From NCBI GenBank assembly GCA_946480605.1, contig CAMLKW010000194.1, positions 1 to 8,604 of the forward strand: DNA of 8,604 nt, read 5' to 3'. The position numbers and the translations under genes were made by a program. The notes beneath the pieces were generated by a model. It was not told the origin of the DNA and did not search any database. It was given only the letters and a program-made list of their open reading frames with translations. Below are positions 1 through 7,562 of this stretch, in pieces; positions within the stretch are counted from its first letter, which is position 1, and the number at the start of each line of letters is the position of its first letter. The DNA is from an uncultured Roseateles sp. (GTDB lineage Bacteria > Pseudomonadota > Gammaproteobacteria > Burkholderiales > Burkholderiaceae).

Positions 1-353
1 GCCTGGCCTTCCTGTGGTTCAACGCGCACCCGGCCCAGGTGTTCATGGGCGACGTGGGTGCGCTGGCGCTGGGCGGCGGCCTGGGCACGCTGGCCGTCAT
101 CACGCGCCAGGAGATCGTGCTGGGCATCATGGGCGGCATCTTCGTCGCCGAAGTGCTGAGCGTGATGATCCAGGTCAGCTGGTTCAAGTTCACGAAAGCG
201 AAGTTCGGCGAAGGCCGCCGCATCTTCCGCATGGCGCCGCTCCACCACCACTTCGAGAAGGGTGGCTGGAAGGAGACGCAGGTCGTCATCCGCTTCTGGA
301 TCATCACGATGCTGCTGTGCCTCATCGGCCTGGCCAGCCTGAAGCTGCGGTAA
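1..353 (+). CDS. mraY: MraY, phospho-MurNAc-pentapeptide transferase (C-terminal part, 5' truncated by window)
   Basis: MraY is an integral inner-membrane enzyme that transfers phospho-MurNAc-pentapeptide from UDP to undecaprenyl phosphate, making lipid I. Only the last 116 residues are present, read in frame from base 3 to the TAA at 351-353; the rest lies upstream of the window. The visible part starts [19 protein letters not shown], which includes the conserved FMGD segment with a family-invariant Asp. It continues with two membrane-like hydrophobic stretches, then the MAPLHHHFE motif (the HHH signature of MraY), and ends in a last membrane segment and LASLKLR. The loop before the HHH motif ([14 protein letters not shown]) is longer than in E. 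coli, which from memory is usual in Betaproteobacteria. murD follows after 6 nt. The GTG at 39 and ATG at 45 are internal codons, not starts. Identity is secure from motifs and neighbours. Confidence 0.97.
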   Translation, partial: LAFLWFNAHPAQVFMGDVGALALGGGLGTLAVITRQEIVLGIMGGIFVAEVLSVMIQVSWFKFTKAKFGEGRRIFRMAPLHHHFEKGGWKETQVVIRFWIITMLLCLIGLASLKLR

Positions 354-359
354 GCCGGT

Positions 360-2051
360 ATGAAGTTCGACCTGCCGCAATTGCAAGACCAGCGCGTGCT
401 CGTGCTTGGCCTCGGGGACTCCGGTCTCGCGATGGCCCGCTGGTGTGCGCGTTTCGGTGCGCAGGTCACGGTGTGGGATTCGCGCGAGCAGCCGCCGCAG
501 CTGGCGGCGCTGGGCGACACGGCCGCCTTCATCACGGGCGAGCTGACGGCTGAGGTCGTCACCGGTTTCAACGCCGTGCTGAAGAGCCCGGGCCTGTCGC
601 CGCTGGATGCGCGGCTCCAGGCGGTCTACGAGCACGGCCCCGCCGTGCGCGGCGAGCTGGACCTGTTCGCCGACGCGCTGGCCGCGTTGAAGACTCAGCA
701 CGGTTACGCGCCCGCGGTGCTGGCCATCACCGGCACCAACGGCAAGACGACGACCACCTGCATGACCGGCCTGCTGGTCGAGCGTGCCGACAAGCGCGTG
801 GCCATCGCCGGCAACATCGGCCCCACGCTGCTGGATACGCTGACCGAGGCGCTGGCCAAGGAGCCCGATCCGGCGCCACTGCTGACGCCGGAAGAGGTCG
901 TCGCGGCCGAGATCGAGGACGAGACCGTCGAGGAAGAAGTGGTGGCCGAAGAGGCGGCGGCTGCCGTGCTGCCCGACGAAGAGACGCCGCTGCCCATCGA
1001 CCCCCCGCCGCCGCGCGGCCCCGTGTTCGAGACCTTGCCCGAGGTCTGGGTGCTGGAGCTGTCCAGCTTCCAGCTGGACGGCGTGACGAGCTTCGAGCCG
1101 ACGGCCGGCGCCATCCTGAACCTGACGCAGGACCACCTGGACTGGCACGGCGACATGGCCGGCTATGGCCGCGCCAAGGCGCGCATCTTCGGCCGCGAGT
1201 CGGTCATCGTCGCCAATCGCGACGACGCCGAGGTCGAAGGCCTGGTGCCGCAGCCGGTGTTCGTGAAGGGCACGCGCGGCAAGCCCGGCCGCACGGTGTC
1301 GCGCCGCGTCGTGCGTTTCGGCCTGAACCCGCCGACTGCGCCGGGCGACTTCGGCCTGACCGAAGAGGGCGGCCTGGCCTGGCTGGTGCGCGCCCGCGAG
1401 CTGGACCCGACGATCAAGAAGCGCAAGGGCGACGAAGACGAGCCACTGGTCATCCAGCGCCTGATGCCCGCCGATGCCTTGCGCGTGCGCGGCCGCCACA
1501 ACGCGGCGAACGCGCTGGCCGCGCTGGCGCTGGCGACGGCCGCTGGCTGCGAGCTGGCGCCCATGCTGCACGGCCTGCGCGAGTACCGCGGCGAGCCGCA
1601 CCGCGTGGAGTCGGTGGGCAGCATCGCCGGCGTCGAGTTCTTCGATGACAGCAAGGGCACCAACGTCGGCGCGACCGTTGCGGCGATCTCGGGCCTGGGC
1701 GCCGACCGCGCGCCGGCCAAGCTGGTGCTGATCCTCGGTGGCGACGGCAAGGGTCAGGACTTCGCGCCGCTGGCCGACGGCGTTCAACGCCATGCGCGCG
1801 CGGTCGCGCTGATCGGCCGGGACGGTCCGCAGATCGAGGCCGCGCTGTCGGCCACGGGCGTGCCCATGCAGCGTCACGACACGCTGGAGGGCGCGACCGC
1901 CTGGTGCCTGGAACAGGCCCAGTCCGGCGACAGCGTGCTGCTGTCGCCCGCCTGCGCCAGCCTCGACATGTTCCGCAACTACGCCCACCGCGCCGAGGTC
2001 TTCGTGGCCACCGTGCAGCAGCTGGCCGACGATCGCGGGGTGGCCTTGTGA
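360..2051 (+). CDS. murD: MurD, UDP-N-acetylmuramoyl-L-alanine--D-glutamate ligase
   Basis: MurD is a cytoplasmic ATP-dependent Mur ligase that adds D-glutamate to UDP-MurNAc-L-Ala. The N-terminal Rossmann-like domain carries VLGLGDSG (residues 15-22). The P-loop GTNGKTTT is at 125-132 with Lys129. The central domain has ELSSFQLD (233-240), DHLDWH (His259) and RAKARIF, where Lys273 matches the lysine carbamylated in E. coli MurD. The C-terminal domain has GEPHRVE (411-417), DDSKGTN (429-435), LILGGDGKG (457-465) and SPACASLD (529-536). At 563 residues it is well over 100 longer than E. coli MurD (about 440). Most of the excess is an acidic insert at about 168-218 and a charged loop at about 346-365. 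The ATG lies 6 nt after the mraY stop, with no good Shine-Dalgarno sequence in front, and the N-terminus aligns well with the family. The stop overlaps the ftsW start by 4 nt. Confidence 0.97.
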   Translation: MKFDLPQLQDQRVLVLGLGDSGLAMARWCARFGAQVTVWDSREQPPQLAALGDTAAFITGELTAEVVTGFNAVLKSPGLSPLDARLQAVYEHGPAVRGELDLFADALAALKTQHGYAPAVLAITGTNGKTTTTCMTGLLVERADKRVAIAGNIGPTLLDTLTEALAKEPDPAPLLTPEEVVAAEIEDETVEEEVVAEEAAAAVLPDEETPLPIDPPPPRGPVFETLPEVWVLELSSFQLDGVTSFEPTAGAILNLTQDHLDWHGDMAGYGRAKARIFGRESVIVANRDDAEVEGLVPQPVFVKGTRGKPGRTVSRRVVRFGLNPPTAPGDFGLTEEGGLAWLVRARELDPTIKKRKGDEDEPLVIQRLMPADALRVRGRHNAANALAALALATAAGCELAPMLHGLREYRGEPHRVESVGSIAGVEFFDDSKGTNVGATVAAISGLGADRAPAKLVLILGGDGKGQDFAPLADGVQRHARAVALIGRDGPQIEAALSATGVPMQRHDTLEGATAWCLEQAQSGDSVLLSPACASLDMFRNYAHRAEVFVATVQQLADDRGVAL

Positions 2052-3304
2052 ACGCGGTGCTGACCGGCTTCCAGGCCAAGCTGCAGTCGCTGTGGAAGCG
2101 CGACGGCGGCGAGGACGCCAGCGTGCCGGTGCGCGACTGGGTGTCCACATCCGCCGGCCGGCCCACGCAGCTGCAGGGCTTCGACGTGACCATGGTCTGG
2201 GTCGTGCTGTCGCTGATGGCCTTCGGCCTGCTGATGGTCTATTCGGCCTCCATCGCGCTGCCCGACAACCCGCGCTTCTCCAAGTACCTGCCCACGCATT
2301 TCCTGACGCGGCACATGGTGGCCATCGGCTTTGCGCTGGTGGCGGGTCTGGTGACCGTGCAGATCCCCGTCGCCGTGTGGGAGCGCTGGGCGCCGTGGGT
2401 GTTCGTCGTCGCGCTGGTGCTGCTGGTGCTGGTGCTGATCCCCGGTGTCGGCAAGGTGGTCTATGGCGCGCGGCGCTGGATCCCGCTGGGCGTCATGAAC
2501 TTCCAGCCGTCGGAGCTGGCCAAGTTCGGCATCGCGCTGTATGCGGCCAACTACATGATGCGCAAGATGGACGCGCGGGAGAACTTCTTCCAGGCCGTCA
2601 CGCCGATGGCGATCTCGCTGGCCTTCGTGGGCCTGCTGCTGCTGGCCGAGCCGGACATGGGCGCCTTCATGGTCATCGCCTGCATCGCGATGGGCATCCT
2701 GTTCCTGGGCGGTGTCAACGGCCGCATGTTCCTGCTGATCACGCTGGTGCTGGTGGGCGCCTTCGTGCTGATGATCTCGTTCAGCGAGTTCCGCCGCGAG
2801 CGCATCTTTGCCTACCTCAACCCCTGGGATGAGAAGTACGCCCAGGGCAAGGCCTACCAGCTGACGCACAGCCTCATCGCGTTCGGCCGCGGCGAATGGG
2901 TGGGGCAGGGCCTGGGCAGCAGCGTCGAGAAGCTGCACTACCTGCCCGAGGCTCACACCGACTTCCTGCTGGCCGTCATCGGCGAGGAGCTGGGCTTTGT
3001 CGGCGTGGCCGTGGTCATCCTCGCGTTCTTCTGGCTGACGCGCCGCTGCTTCCTGATCGGCCGCCAGGCCATCGCGCTGGACCGCGTGTTCGCCGGCCTG
3101 TATGCGCAGGGCATCGGCATCTGGCTGGGCGGCCAGGCCTTCATCAACATGGGCGTGAACCTGGGCGCGCTGCCCACCAAGGGGCTGACGCTGCCGCTGC
3201 TGAGCTTTGGCGGCTCGGCCATCCTGATGAACTGTGTCGCGCTGGCTGTCGTTCTGCGTATCGATCTTGAGAACCGGCAGATGATGCGCGGAGGACGTTC
3301 ATGA
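2048..3304 (+). CDS. ftsW: FtsW, septal peptidoglycan glycosyltransferase (SEDS family)
   Basis: FtsW is a polytopic inner-membrane SEDS protein that polymerises lipid II into glycan at the septum, together with the transpeptidase FtsI (PBP3). I place the start at GTG 2048, which overlaps the murD TGA as GTGA and gives 418 residues, close to E. coli FtsW (414). The open frame runs further upstream, but only as an out-of-frame, arginine-rich reading of murD. Residues 1-47 are a polar cytoplasmic tail; hydrophobic segments follow from about 48 to 404. SEDS signatures are GARRWIPLG (140-148), FQPSELAK (152-159), EPDMG (201-205), [11 protein letters not shown] (272-282), and the large-loop motif [11 protein letters not shown] followed by IGEELGF (296-317). 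Asp305 in that loop matches the essential Asp297 of E. coli Fts[19 protein letters not shown] (373-390) ends the core. An SD-like GGGGTGG lies 9-10 nt upstream of the start. Confidence 0.96.
   Translation: MNAVLTGFQAKLQSLWKRDGGEDASVPVRDWVSTSAGRPTQLQGFDVTMVWVVLSLMAFGLLMVYSASIALPDNPRFSKYLPTHFLTRHMVAIGFALVAGLVTVQIPVAVWERWAPWVFVVALVLLVLVLIPGVGKVVYGARRWIPLGVMNFQPSELAKFGIALYAANYMMRKMDARENFFQAVTPMAISLAFVGLLLLAEPDMGAFMVIACIAMGILFLGGVNGRMFLLITLVLVGAFVLMISFSEFRRERIFAYLNPWDEKYAQGKAYQLTHSLIAFGRGEWVGQGLGSSVEKLHYLPEAHTDFLLAVIGEELGFVGVAVVILAFFWLTRRCFLIGRQAIALDRVFAGLYAQGIGIWLGGQAFINMGVNLGALPTKGLTLPLLSFGGSAILMNCVALAVVLRIDLENRQMMRGGRS
3290..3295 (+). promoter_or_regulatory. Shine-Dalgarno sequence of murG
   Basis: GGAGGA lies 5 nt before the ATG at 3301, inside the last codons of ftsW. 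It is a near-consensus ribosome binding site and supports the ATGA-overlap start of murG. Confidence 0.85.
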
Positions 3305-4377
3305 CTGAACGGCACCTCGTCGTGATGGCCGCCGGCACCGGCGGCCACGTCATTCCCGGCCTGGCCGTCGCCGAGGAAATGCAGCGCCGCGGCTGGACCG
3401 TGTCGTGGATAGGCACGCCGCAGGGCATGGAAAACCGGCTGGTGCCGGCACGCGGCATCGCGCTGGACGCGTTGCCGTTCGCCGGCCTGCGCGGCAAGGG
3501 GCTGAAGCACACGCTGCGCGGCATCGTCGGCTTCTTCAAGTCGCTGGGTGCGGCCAAGCGTGTCTACGAGCAGCGCCGCGCGACGGCGGTGCTGGGCATG
3601 GGCGGCTATGTCTGCGTGCCGGCCGGCCTGACGGCCGCGCTGACCGGCCGGCCGTTGATGCTGGTCAACGCCGATGCGGCCATGCTGAAGAGCAACTTCG
3701 CGCTGAAGCCGTTCGCGAAGCGCATCGCCTTCGGTTTCGATGGCGCGGCGGCGGCCTCCACGTCGGGTGCGGTGGTCAGCGGCAACCCGGTGCGTGCCGA
3801 GATCGAGGCGCTGCCGTTGCCGGCCGAGCGCTTCGCCGACCGCATCGGACCACTGCGGCTGCTGGTGCTGGGCGGCTCGCTGGGCGCGCGCGCCTTGAAC
3901 CAGGCGCTGCCGCAGGCGCTGGCGCTGTGGCCCGAGGACCAGCGCCCGCAGGTGCTGCACCAGTCCGGGCAGGATCACCTGGGCGCCGTCTGGCAGGCCT
4001 ACACCGATGCTGGCCTGGCGGCGGAGGTGCGGCCCTTCATCGATGACATGGCCGCCGCGCTGGCCTGGGCCGATGTGGTGGTCTGCCGCGCCGGTGCCAT
4101 CACCGTCAGCGAGCTGTGCGCGGCGGGCTGCGCGGCGGTGCTGGTGCCGCTGGTCGTCAGCACCACCTCGCACCAGCGCGACAACGCGGTGTTCATGGCC
4201 CAGCACGGCGCGGCCATCCACCTGCCGCAGGCCGAGCTGACGCCGCAGAAGCTGCATGAACTGCTGAGCGGCCTGGACCGCGCGGCGCTGCTGGCCATGG
4301 GCGAGAAGGCGCGCTCGCTGGCCCGGCCTCGCGCGGCGGCACGCGTGGCCGATGAGATCGAAGGAATGTTGAAGTGA
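3301..4377 (+). CDS. murG: MurG, lipid II-forming GlcNAc transferase
   Basis: MurG is a peripheral inner-membrane GT-B (family GT28) enzyme that transfers GlcNAc from UDP-GlcNAc to lipid I, giving lipid II on the cytoplasmic face. It has 358 residues, as usual for the family. The N-domain has the glycine-rich loop GTGGHV (12-17, catalytic-type His16), GLRGKG (62-67) and VLGMGGYV (97-104). The linker has SGNPVR (160-165). The C-domain has LGGSLGA (190-196), FIDDM (246-250) and [10 protein letters not shown] (262-271), whose Glu271 matches Glu269 of E. coli. Two usual motifs differ. The HEQN position reads VNAD (122-125), and the DRQQ-type nucleotide-binding segment reads TSHQRDNA (289-296). 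From memory the same forms occur in other Burkholderiales. The ATG overlaps the ftsW stop (ATGA) and has a strong SD; the stop overlaps the murC GTG. Confidence 0.96.
   Translation: MTERHLVVMAAGTGGHVIPGLAVAEEMQRRGWTVSWIGTPQGMENRLVPARGIALDALPFAGLRGKGLKHTLRGIVGFFKSLGAAKRVYEQRRATAVLGMGGYVCVPAGLTAALTGRPLMLVNADAAMLKSNFALKPFAKRIAFGFDGAAAASTSGAVVSGNPVRAEIEALPLPAERFADRIGPLRLLVLGGSLGARALNQALPQALALWPEDQRPQVLHQSGQDHLGAVWQAYTDAGLAAEVRPFIDDMAAALAWADVVVCRAGAITVSELCAAGCAAVLVPLVVSTTSHQRDNAVFMAQHGAAIHLPQAELTPQKLHELLSGLDRAALLAMGEKARSLARPRAAARVADEIEGMLK
4361..4366 (+). promoter_or_regulatory. Probable Shine-Dalgarno sequence of murC
   Basis: AAGGAA lies 7 nt before the GTG at 4374. It is a moderate match to the anti-SD and sits within the last murG codons. 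It supports the GTG start in the GTGA overlap. Confidence 0.65.
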
Positions 4378-5762
4378 AGCACGCCGTACAGCGTTTGCAC
4401 TTTGTCGGCATCGGTGGTGCTGGCATGAGCGGCATCGCCGAGATCCTGCACAACCTGGGCTTTGCGGTCAGCGGCTCCGACGCGGCCGAGAGCGCCACCA
4501 CAGAGCGGCTGCGTGCGCTGGGCCTGCGCGTGGAGATCGGCCATGCGGCGCCGCATATCGGCGATGCGCAGGCGCTGGTCACCAGCACGGCCGTCGCGGC
4601 CGACAACCCCGAGGTCGCCGCCGCCCGTGCGCGTCACATCCCGGTCGTGCCACGCGCCGTCATGCTGGCCGAGCTGATGCGGCTGCGCCGCGGCATTGCC
4701 ATTGCCGGCACGCATGGCAAGACCACGACGACCTCGCTGGTCACGGCCATCCTCGTGGAAGCGGGCCTGGACCCGACCTTCGTCATCGGCGGCAAGCTGA
4801 ACGCGGCCGGTGCCAACTCGCGGCTGGGCCAGGGCGAGTTCATCGTCGTGGAGGCCGACGAGAGCGATGCGTCCTTCCTGAAGCTCAGCCCCGTGCTGTC
4901 CGTCGTCACCAACATCGACGAGGACCACATGGACACTTACGGCCATTCGGTCGACAAGCTGCATGCGGCCTTCGTCGAGTTCCTGCACCGCATGCCCTTC
5001 TACGGCGCGGCCGTGGTGTGCGCGGACGACGCCGGCGTGCGTGCCATCCTGGGCCGCATCGAGCGGCCGGTGGTCAGCTACGGCCTGAGCGAAGGCGTCA
5101 GCGTGCGCGCGGTCAATGTGAAGGCGCTGGCCGGCGCGCAGATGCGCTTCACCTGCCAGCGCGAGGAAGCTCCGGACCTGGACGTGCTGCTGAACCTGGC
5201 CGGCGAGCACAACGTGCGCAACGCGTTGGCGGCCATCGCGATCGCGATGGAACTGGACTGCCCGGACGCGGCCATCCTGCAAGGCCTGGCCAACTTCTCC
5301 GGCGTGGGTCGCCGCTTCGAAAAACATGGCGAATGGCCCGCCGCCGATGGCGGCCGCTTCTCGCTGATCGACGACTACGGCCACCACCCGGTGGAGATGG
5401 CCGCGGTGCTGGCCGCCGCGCGCGGCGCCTACCCGGGCCGCCGTCTGGTGCTGGCCTTCCAGCCGCATCGCTACACGCGCACGCGTGACTGTTTCGCCGA
5501 TTTCGTGCGCGTGATGAAGGGTGCCGACGTGGTGTTGCTGACCGAGGTGTACTCGGCCGGCGAGGCGCCCATTGACGGTGCCACCGGCCGCGCGCTGGCC
5601 GACGCGGTCGGCACGCCGCACTTCGTCAACGCCGTGGCCGACATGCCCGCCGCGCTGGCCCGGCTGACGCGCGACGGCGACGTCGTCATCGGCATGGGTG
5701 CCGGCTCCATGAGCAGCCTGCCGGTGCGCGTGAACCAGCATTTCCAAGGAGGCGCAGCATGA
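4374..5762 (+). CDS. murC: MurC, UDP-N-acetylmuramate--L-alanine ligase
   Basis: MurC is the first Mur ligase: it joins L-alanine to UDP-MurNAc using ATP in the cytoplasm. At 462 residues it is slightly shorter than the E. coli enzyme (491). The N-terminal Rossmann-like domain has GIGGAGMSG (12-20), typical of MurC. The P-loop is GTHGKTTTT (112-120, Lys116). The central domain has [10 protein letters not shown] (159-168), TNIDEDHMD (179-187) and [11 protein letters not shown] (277-287). The C-terminal domain has RRFE (313-316), DDYGHHPVE (333-341) and [10 protein letters not shown] (363-372). The translation starts [15 protein letters not shown], so GTG 4374 leaves the usual short lead before the glycine-rich loop. 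That GTG overlaps the murG TGA. The gene ends in a 4-nt ATGA overlap with ddl. No key residue appears to be missing. Confidence 0.97.
   Translation: MKHAVQRLHFVGIGGAGMSGIAEILHNLGFAVSGSDAAESATTERLRALGLRVEIGHAAPHIGDAQALVTSTAVAADNPEVAAARARHIPVVPRAVMLAELMRLRRGIAIAGTHGKTTTTSLVTAILVEAGLDPTFVIGGKLNAAGANSRLGQGEFIVVEADESDASFLKLSPVLSVVTNIDEDHMDTYGHSVDKLHAAFVEFLHRMPFYGAAVVCADDAGVRAILGRIERPVVSYGLSEGVSVRAVNVKALAGAQMRFTCQREEAPDLDVLLNLAGEHNVRNALAAIAIAMELDCPDAAILQGLANFSGVGRRFEKHGEWPAADGGRFSLIDDYGHHPVEMAAVLAAARGAYPGRRLVLAFQPHRYTRTRDCFADFVRVMKGADVVLLTEVYSAGEAPIDGATGRALADAVGTPHFVNAVADMPAALARLTRDGDVVIGMGAGSMSSLPVRVNQHFQGGAA
5746..5752 (+). promoter_or_regulatory. Shine-Dalgarno sequence of ddl
   Basis: AAGGAGG lies 6 nt before the ATG at 5759, within the last codons of murC. 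It is the closest match to the anti-SD consensus that I found in the window and fixes the ddl start. Confidence 0.88.
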
Positions 5763-6730
5763 CGTCGCCTGTCAATCTGAACATCGATGCGAAGTCGCTC
5801 GGCAAGGTGGCCGTGCTGTTCGGCGGCACCAGCGCCGAGCGGCCGGTGTCGCTGATGAGTGGCACCAATGTGCTGGAGGCGCTGACGTCCATCGGCGTCG
5901 ATGCCCACGCCTTCGATCCCGCCGAGCGTCCGCTGCAGGCGCTGAAGGACGAGGGTTTCGAGCGCGCTTTCATCGCGCTGCACGGCCGCGGCGGCGAGGA
6001 CGGCACGCTGCAGGGCGCGCTGGAATGGCTGGGCATTCCGTACACGGGCTCCGGCGTGACGGCCTCCGGCGTCGCGATGGACAAGACCATGACCAAGCGC
6101 GTCTGGGGCACCGAAGGCCTGCCGACGCCGCAGTACCTGGCGCTGGCCCGTGCCGAGCTGACGCGCGAGCGCGTCCGCCAGATCCCCGATGAGCTGGGCC
6201 TGCCCGTCATCGTGAAGCCGCCGCATGAAGGTTCCAGCATCGGCATCACCAAGGCCGTGGGCTATTCCGACATGCAGGGCGCCGTCGAGCTGGCGCTGGG
6301 CTTCGACGACGAACTGCTGTTCGAGCAGTGCATCGAAGGCCCCGAGGTCACGTGTGCCGTGCTGGGCCAGGGCGACACAGCCGTCGCGCTGCCGGTCGTC
6401 GAGATCCGTGCCGAGGGTGGCGACTACAGCTACGAGAACAAGTACGTGTCCAACGACACCAAGTATTTGTTCGGCACGCTGCCCGCAGCGCTGGAGGCTG
6501 AGATCCAGCAACTGGTGCTGAAGGCCTACCGCCTGCTGGGCTGCCGTGGCTGGGGCCGCGCCGACCTGATGCTGCGCAAGGCCGACATGAAGCCCTTCCT
6601 GCTGGAGATGAACACCAGCCCCGGCATGACCTCGCATTCGCTGGTACCCAAGGCCGCCCAGGCCGTGGGTATTGCCTACCCGCAGCTGTGCCTGTGGCTG
6701 CTCTCGCAAGCGAGGTTGGACCGCAGGTGA
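5759..6730 (+). CDS. ddl: D-alanine--D-alanine ligase (DdlB type)
   Basis: Ddl is a cytoplasmic ATP-grasp enzyme that joins two D-alanines; the dipeptide is then added by MurF to form the UDP-MurNAc pentapeptide. It has 323 residues against about 306 in E. coli DdlB, the difference lying partly in a roughly 12-residue N-terminal lead. The first Ddl signature reads [16 protein letters not shown] (20-35), with the conserved Glu27 (Glu15 in DdlB). Next come [12 protein letters not shown] (71-82), YTGSGVTAS (95-103), the ATP-binding VIVKP (150-154), and the EGSSIG loop (157-162). The YSYENKYVS segment (223-231) contains the active-site Tyr. The second signature spans GWGRAD (264-269) and [17 protein letters not shown] (281-297), where Asp269, Glu283 and Asn285 are the expected magnesium ligands. 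The ATG overlaps the murC stop, and its stop overlaps ftsQ. Its place between murC and ftsQ matches ddlB of E. coli. Confidence 0.96.
   Translation: MTSPVNLNIDAKSLGKVAVLFGGTSAERPVSLMSGTNVLEALTSIGVDAHAFDPAERPLQALKDEGFERAFIALHGRGGEDGTLQGALEWLGIPYTGSGVTASGVAMDKTMTKRVWGTEGLPTPQYLALARAELTRERVRQIPDELGLPVIVKPPHEGSSIGITKAVGYSDMQGAVELALGFDDELLFEQCIEGPEVTCAVLGQGDTAVALPVVEIRAEGGDYSYENKYVSNDTKYLFGTLPAALEAEIQQLVLKAYRLLGCRGWGRADLMLRKADMKPFLLEMNTSPGMTSHSLVPKAAQAVGIAYPQLCLWLLSQARLDRR
6703..6714 (+). repeat. Perfect 5-bp inverted repeat over the likely ftsQ ribosome binding site
   Basis: The sequence CTCGC-AA-GCGAG is a perfect inverted repeat. It would most naturally fold as a 4-bp stem with a CAAG loop. 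Its 3' arm contributes GAG to the GAGG at 6712-6715, the only SD-like sequence near the ftsQ GTG at 6727, which it precedes by 11 nt. The repeat also codes for the last ddl residues, so it may be a coincidence of coding. A regulatory role is only inferred. Confidence 0.35.
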
Positions 6731-7554
6731 ACTCCGCCCTCGCCACCGCCGCATTGCCCGCCGACGTTCGCCTGATGAACGTCGTGTCGGCGCTGCTCGT
6801 CGCCGCGCTGCTGGGCACGGTGGCGTGGACGGCGATGCGCTGGGTGGTGCGGCTGCCGGCGTTCAACCTGCGCGCCATCCAGGTGGAGGGCGACGTCAGC
6901 CGCAACAGCGTCGCGTCACTGCGCGCCAATGCGCTGCCGCGACTGCAGGGCTCCTTCCTCAGCATGAATCTGAAGGACGGCCGTGCCGCGTTCGAGGCCG
7001 TGCCCTGGGTGCGCCACGCGCAGCTGACCCGGGTCTGGCCCATGCGGCTCAAGGTCAGGCTGGAGGAGCACCGCGCCGCCGCCTACTGGGAAGCGCGCGT
7101 GGAGGGCGCCGACGCCGCGTCCGAAGCAACCGCCGAGCGCGCGCTGGTCAACAGCTTCGGCGAAGTCTTTCAGGCCAACCTGGGTGATGTCGAGGACGAG
7201 AACCTGCCGGTGCTGGCCGGTCCGTCTCACGCAGCGGGCGCGATGTTGCAGATGTGGCGCGCGCTGTCGCCGGCCGCCGAGAAGCTGGGCGAGAGCATCG
7301 AACGGCTGGACCTGTCCGGCCGCGGCTCCTGGCGCGCGACGCTGGGCAGCGGCGCCGTCGTCGAGCTGGGCCGCGGCGCCGAGGCCGAGGTGGTCGAACG
7401 CTTTGGGCGCTTTGCCCACTCCATCACGCAGGTCACGGCGCAGTACCACAGCCCCTTGCTGTCGGCCGACCTGCGCCACGCCGACGGCTACGCGGTCAGG
7501 CTGCGCGGCGTGACGACCCAGATTCCGGGGAAACCCGTAAATAGAAAACGTTGA
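6727..7554 (+). CDS. ftsQ: FtsQ, divisome membrane protein
   Basis: FtsQ is a bitopic inner-membrane protein that bridges early and late divisome proteins through the FtsQ-FtsB-FtsL complex. With GTG 6727 as start (GTGA overlap with the ddl stop) it has 275 residues, against 276 in E. coli. A short N-terminal tail (1-17) precedes one membrane segment (about 18-41). The periplasmic POTRA domain follows, with [10 protein letters not shown] (46-55) and the typical [19 protein letters not shown] (92-110) and [10 protein letters not shown]. The beta domain includes [14 protein letters not shown] (139-152), [12 protein letters not shown] (191-202), LGRG (214-217) and a final [13 protein letters not shown] (247-259). 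An acidic, alanine-rich stretch at about 123-138 lies between the POTRA and beta parts. An in-frame ATG at 6775 (Met17) is a possible alternative start, but it would remove nearly all of the cytoplasmic tail. The stop is 8 nt before ftsA. Confidence 0.94.
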   Translation: MNSALATAALPADVRLMNVVSALLVAALLGTVAWTAMRWVVRLPAFNLRAIQVEGDVSRNSVASLRANALPRLQGSFLSMNLKDGRAAFEAVPWVRHAQLTRVWPMRLKVRLEEHRAAAYWEARVEGADAASEATAERALVNSFGEVFQANLGDVEDENLPVLAGPSHAAGAMLQMWRALSPAAEKLGESIERLDLSGRGSWRATLGSGAVVELGRGAEAEVVERFGRFAHSITQVTAQYHSPLLSADLRHADGYAVRLRGVTTQIPGKPVNRKR

Positions 7555-7557
7555 GGA
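7553..7557 (+). promoter_or_regulatory. Shine-Dalgarno sequence of ftsA
   Basis: GAGGA overlaps the ftsQ TGA (7552-7554) and sits 5 nt before the ATG at 7563. It fixes the ftsA start and would allow ribosomes ending ftsQ to re-initiate. Confidence 0.78.
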
Positions 7558-7562
7558 CGGAC

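Noticed and set aside
14..553. A 179-codon plus-strand frame across the mraY/murD junction
   Set aside because: It is Arg/His/Pro-rich, has no motif, and overlaps two clear genes in a different frame.
704..1156. Serine-rich minus-strand frame opposite the acidic MurD insert
   Set aside because: The Ser/Thr/Val-rich translation is the antisense reading of Glu/Ala-rich codons. It has no ribosome site or motif, and murD explains the region.
1904..2047. Upstream extension of the ftsW frame to a start at 1904
   Set aside because: The extra 48 residues are an Arg/Ala/Gly-rich out-of-frame reading of murD. GTG 2048 gives the usual FtsW length and a GTGA overlap.
6688..6726. Earlier GTG start for ftsQ at 6688
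   Set aside because: It would overlap ddl by 43 nt. GTG 6727 gives the family length and fits the overlap pattern of the neighbouring genes.
2953..6754. Long minus-strand open frames of 427-582 codons (for example 3999-5747, 5471-6754, 2953-4257)
   Set aside because: They are antisense to well-recognised murG, murC and ddl. Their translations are rich in His, Arg, Gln and Gly with no family motif, as expected for mirror frames of high-GC coding DNA.
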